Assembly: GCA_017547265.1 (NCBI GenBank)
Contig: JAFYQC010000082.1
Coordinates: 1-8,266, forward strand
DNA length: 8,266 nt
Source of the DNA: Kiritimatiellia bacterium
GTDB lineage: Bacteria > Verrucomicrobiota > Kiritimatiellia > RFP12 > UBA1067
Direction of reading: 5' to 3'
How positions within the stretch are numbered: position 1 is the first letter of the stretch; every line of letters begins with the position of its first letter. Of the stretch, positions 6,919-8,266 are shown piece after piece. A program made the translations under genes and the position numbers. The notes beneath the pieces are model-generated. The model saw only the letters and a list, made by a program, of their open reading frames with translations, was not told where the DNA came from and did no database searches.

Positions 6919-6940
6919 TCCTTGCGCGTCAGCGCAGGGA
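6919..6940. repeat. GC-rich hairpin in the IS right end
   Basis: Arms TCCTTGCGC (6919-6927) and GCGCAGGGA (6932-6940) pair over nine positions, with one T-G pair, around a GTCA loop. No U-tract follows on the minus strand, so it is not a classical terminator. It lies 70 bases downstream of the transposase stop. Confidence 0.5.
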
Positions 6941-6990
6941 AGAGATGGCAAGGAGGATGAGGGGGTGCGGGGGAGAAGGAGGAAGGGAAA
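6937..6990 (+). other. Purine- and G-rich tract downstream of the transposase
   Basis: Of 54 bases only five are pyrimidines. G-runs include two GGGGG blocks at 6961-6965 and 6969-6973 and a GGG at 6985-6987, with GG doublets between. On the transposase-sense strand it is a polypyrimidine tract. It may form a G-quadruplex or triplex; no function is shown. Confidence 0.45.
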
Positions 6991-7010
6991 CCATCCCCCG
7001 GACACGACCG

Positions 7011-8015
7011 CTACGCGGCTTTCTTTCTTCGTCCGACATTGGCATTCTGTTTCGTCGACTCGGGCTCCGGCATCGGAGTGAAGCCGGGGTCCCGCGCGAT
7101 TCTGTTCAGCAGCGACAGCAGCTTGCGCATGGTCGGGACTATCGCCCACTTGTGCGGATGTCCCTCCGCCCGCTTCTTGTGGTAGTAGCCGCCGAGGATT
7201 GCGTTCCACTTGATCGATGCGACTGCCGCCATGTAGAGCGCGTTACGCACATCCTTTCGTCCGCCCCAGATTCGCCTCTGCCATTCCTTTGTTCCGCTCT
7301 GCTTCTCCTCGGGAGCGATGCCGACAAGCCGGTTCAGCTTCCCGTCGGAGAGCGTCCCGATCTCCGGCAGGGAGGAAAGTATCGATATCGCCGTGAGGTC
7401 GCCGACGCCGCCGATTGTCGTGAACCGCTCCCTAAGGCTGTCCATGCGCTCGTTCTTCTTGACTGTGTCCAGGCAGAGCTTTTCCGCCTTGTCTATGATT
7501 CTGCCCGCGAGCCTGATCTGCTCCTTCAGCAGCGCCTTCATCTCGGGGTCGATCTCCGTTTCGAGTCGGTTTATCATGGCCGTGCGCGAGTCCACCATTG
7601 TCTGGCGGAACTTGGCCTTGCGCTTCAGTTCGACAGCCTCGACCTCCTGCGCCCCGAGGACTCGCACGCCGATCTTGTCGGCGAAGCGCGAGATGAGCGC
7701 GGCGTCTATCGTGTCGTTCTTGGACAGGCTCCCCTCCGCCCTTGCGAACTGCCGAACGCGCAGGGCGTCGGTGTACGCGATGGGGACGTCGAACTTGTGC
7801 ATGAAGGCGATGAGCTCAAGCTCGTATCCGCCCGTCGGCTCCACGCAGACCGTCGCCTTGGCCTTTCTTGCGAGGTTGCGGAGCTCCCTGAACCCCTTTA
7901 TGTCGTTGTCGACTTCCTTCGTCATCGGGCGAGACCCCTCCTTCTTCGCCGGAACGTAGATGTCGAGCGTTTCCTTGGAAACGTCAACTCCGATGTGCAC
8001 TGTGTCTGAATTCAT
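7011..8015 (-). CDS. IS110 family transposase (DEDD RuvC-like plus Tnp20 serine recombinase)
   Basis: The 334-residue protein is near the 326 residues of the IS621 recombinase. The N-terminal RuvC-like domain has D11 (IGVDVSK), E59 (VEPTGGYE), and D101 and D104 (KNDTIDA), the DEDD quartet. The middle is a long helical, coiled-coil-like segment (about 125-195). The C-terminal Tnp20 domain has the helix-hairpin-helix-like IGGVGDLTAISIL (201-213) and APEEKQSG with S240 as the expected serine nucleophile (S241 in IS621), followed by the GRKDVRNALYMAA helix. All catalytic residues are present. Enzymes of this group cut and join a donor and a target held by a two-loop bridge RNA. The ATG at 8013-8015 has AAGGA nine bases upstream, and that SD overlaps the last guide of the bridge RNA. 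The RNA lies upstream of the gene, as in the IS110 group; the IS1111 group carries it downstream. Confidence 0.97.
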   Translation of the reverse strand: MNSDTVHIGVDVSKETLDIYVPAKKEGSRPMTKEVDNDIKGFRELRNLARKAKATVCVEPTGGYELELIAFMHKFDVPIAYTDALRVRQFARAEGSLSKNDTIDAALISRFADKIGVRVLGAQEVEAVELKRKAKFRQTMVDSRTAMINRLETEIDPEMKALLKEQIRLAGRIIDKAEKLCLDTVKKNERMDSLRERFTTIGGVGDLTAISILSSLPEIGTLSDGKLNRLVGIAPEEKQSGTKEWQRRIWGGRKDVRNALYMAAVASIKWNAILGGYYHKKRAEGHPHKWAIVPTMRKLLSLLNRIARDPGFTPMPEPESTKQNANVGRRKKAA

Positions 8016-8026
8016 GCTATACTATC

Positions 8027-8231
8027 CTTGTCTGGAGGCTGAACCGGGAGGATTGACCCCGTCCCGAAACGCCTATACAACTGTTGAGCCTTTAGACGAA
8101 ACGCGGCGGTGGGCTGAGCTGACCCGGAGAGTTATGCCTCTGGACCTAATAGAGCCTCGCCGCCGCAGGCCCGTCCGGAGAAGGCCTTCCCGGACGGGCC
8201 GTTCTGTCTGGACACTCGTCCAGTCGAACAG
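8027..8231 (-). ncRNA. IS110 bridge RNA with readable target and donor guides
   Basis: Read 5'->3' on the minus strand, stem-loop 1 is 8229-8201 (GTTC/GAAC and CTGGAC/GTCCAG). Stem-loop 2 is 8200-8168, with an 11-bp perfect stem. The target loop at 8166-8103 is closed by GCGGCGG/CCGCCGC and GGCT/AGCC with an AGAG/CTCT tip, and the donor region is 8090-8027. Guides: left target ATTAGGT (8150-8144); right target GGGTC-AG (8125-8119), complementary to CT-GACCC at the RE junction; left donor ACAGTTG (8084-8078), identical to the RE terminus; right donor AGACA-AG (8033-8027), complementary to CT-TGTCT at the LE terminus. The layout follows the known IS621 bridge RNA. The 5' and 3' ends are inferred from the promoter and the last guide. 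After the two left guides the core positions read CC and TA rather than CT. The right donor guide lies outside the best basal stem I can draw (GGCT 8090-8087 with AGCC 8040-8037). Confidence 0.78.
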
Positions 8232-8237
8232 TGGGAT

Positions 8238-8263
8238 AGTCTATCAAATTCCGATTAGACAAG
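8238..8263 (-). promoter_or_regulatory. IS left terminus with half promoter completed on circularisation
   Basis: The left end reads core CT (8263-8262), then right donor TGTCT (8261-8257). A -10-like TAGACT is at 8243-8238. In a joined circle the RE end supplies TTG, giving -35 TTGCTT exactly 17 bases before TAGACT. In the integrated state the -35 position reads GGTCTT, which is poor. An imperfect inverted repeat (TCTAATC/GATAGA, 8258-8240) lies between. Confidence 0.55.
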
Positions 8264-8266
8264 ACC

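Larger units (their letters stand above)
6864..8263 (-). mobile_element. IS110-group insertion sequence, complete, 1,400 bp
   Basis: The element has one transposase gene, a 248-bp upstream noncoding end with bridge RNA folding (LE), and a 147-bp downstream end (RE). The limits are given with one copy of the CT core counted at the LE side (8262-8263); the other copy is at 6862-6863. There are no terminal inverted repeats and no target duplication beyond the core, as is normal for IS110. The ends come from matching bridge RNA guide segments to DNA, not from comparison with an empty site. Only three bases of the upstream flank (GGT, 8264-8266) are inside the window. It inserted upstream of the HD operon, in the same orientation, and appears to break no gene. 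An intact reading frame and ends suggest it may still be active. Confidence 0.85.

Noticed and set aside
6832..7209. 125-codon minus-strand frame across the IS right end
   Set aside because: It runs from the transposase 3' end through the G-rich tract into the flank in a different frame from the transposase, with low-complexity content and no ribosome site.
6945..8009. 354-codon open frame on the plus strand
   Set aside because: It mirrors the GC-rich transposase gene, which has all catalytic residues; the antisense protein is Arg/Leu/Asp-rich without motifs.
8168..8200. Strong 11-bp GC hairpin considered as an intrinsic terminator
   Set aside because: No T-run follows on either strand, and its position fits a stem-loop of the bridge RNA better.

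Overview
The window is a bacterial chromosome segment in which every gene I accept is on the minus strand. Translation starts mostly have Shine-Dalgarno sequences of the AAAGGA type, and one clear sigma70-type promoter is visible. This fits an SD-using Gram-negative-like bacterium better than a typical Bacteroidota. I cannot name the phylum. Base composition is uneven: the phosphonate operon (1-3.7 kb) is moderately GC-rich, the HD-domain module (about 3.9-6.7 kb) is visibly more AT-rich, and the insertion sequence (6.86-8.26 kb) is the most GC-rich. This suggests a patchwork of different origins.

Region 1 (1-3687) is a phosphonate biosynthesis operon read right to left. It holds aepY (phosphonopyruvate decarboxylase), then aepX (a cytidylyltransferase-PEP mutase fusion, sharing a TGATG with aepY), then 40 bp later a radical SAM/SPASM-like enzyme with a very cysteine-rich N-terminus that runs off the left edge. 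Together aepX and aepY take PEP to phosphonopyruvate to phosphonoacetaldehyde. The fused cytidylyltransferase suggests CMP activation of a phosphonate for attachment to a glycan or lipid. No transaminase is in the window.

Region 2 (3688-4452) is poor in genes. It holds a possible 80-residue single-pass membrane protein. It also holds a broken 3' end of a hexapeptide-repeat acyltransferase (4347-4454), which overlaps the stop codon of the next gene and looks like an insertion scar, followed at once by a hairpin.

Region 3 (4453-6691) is a compact two-gene operon with its own promoter. A 125-residue protein of unknown function overlaps by ATGA a 601-residue SAMHD1/dNTPase-like HD phosphohydrolase. 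It may be an accessory (for example defence) module, but this is inference.

Region 4 (6864-8263) is a complete 1,400-bp IS110-group insertion sequence with a DEDD/Tnp20 serine recombinase. Its upstream noncoding end folds as a bridge RNA. By reading the RNA loops against the DNA I could assign both element ends, a CT core, the target guides and the donor guides. The target is predicted as ATTAGGT-CT-GACCC and the donor as ACAGTTG-CT-TGTCT. Joining the ends in a circle would also create a promoter. This guide assignment is the most distinctive observation in the window.
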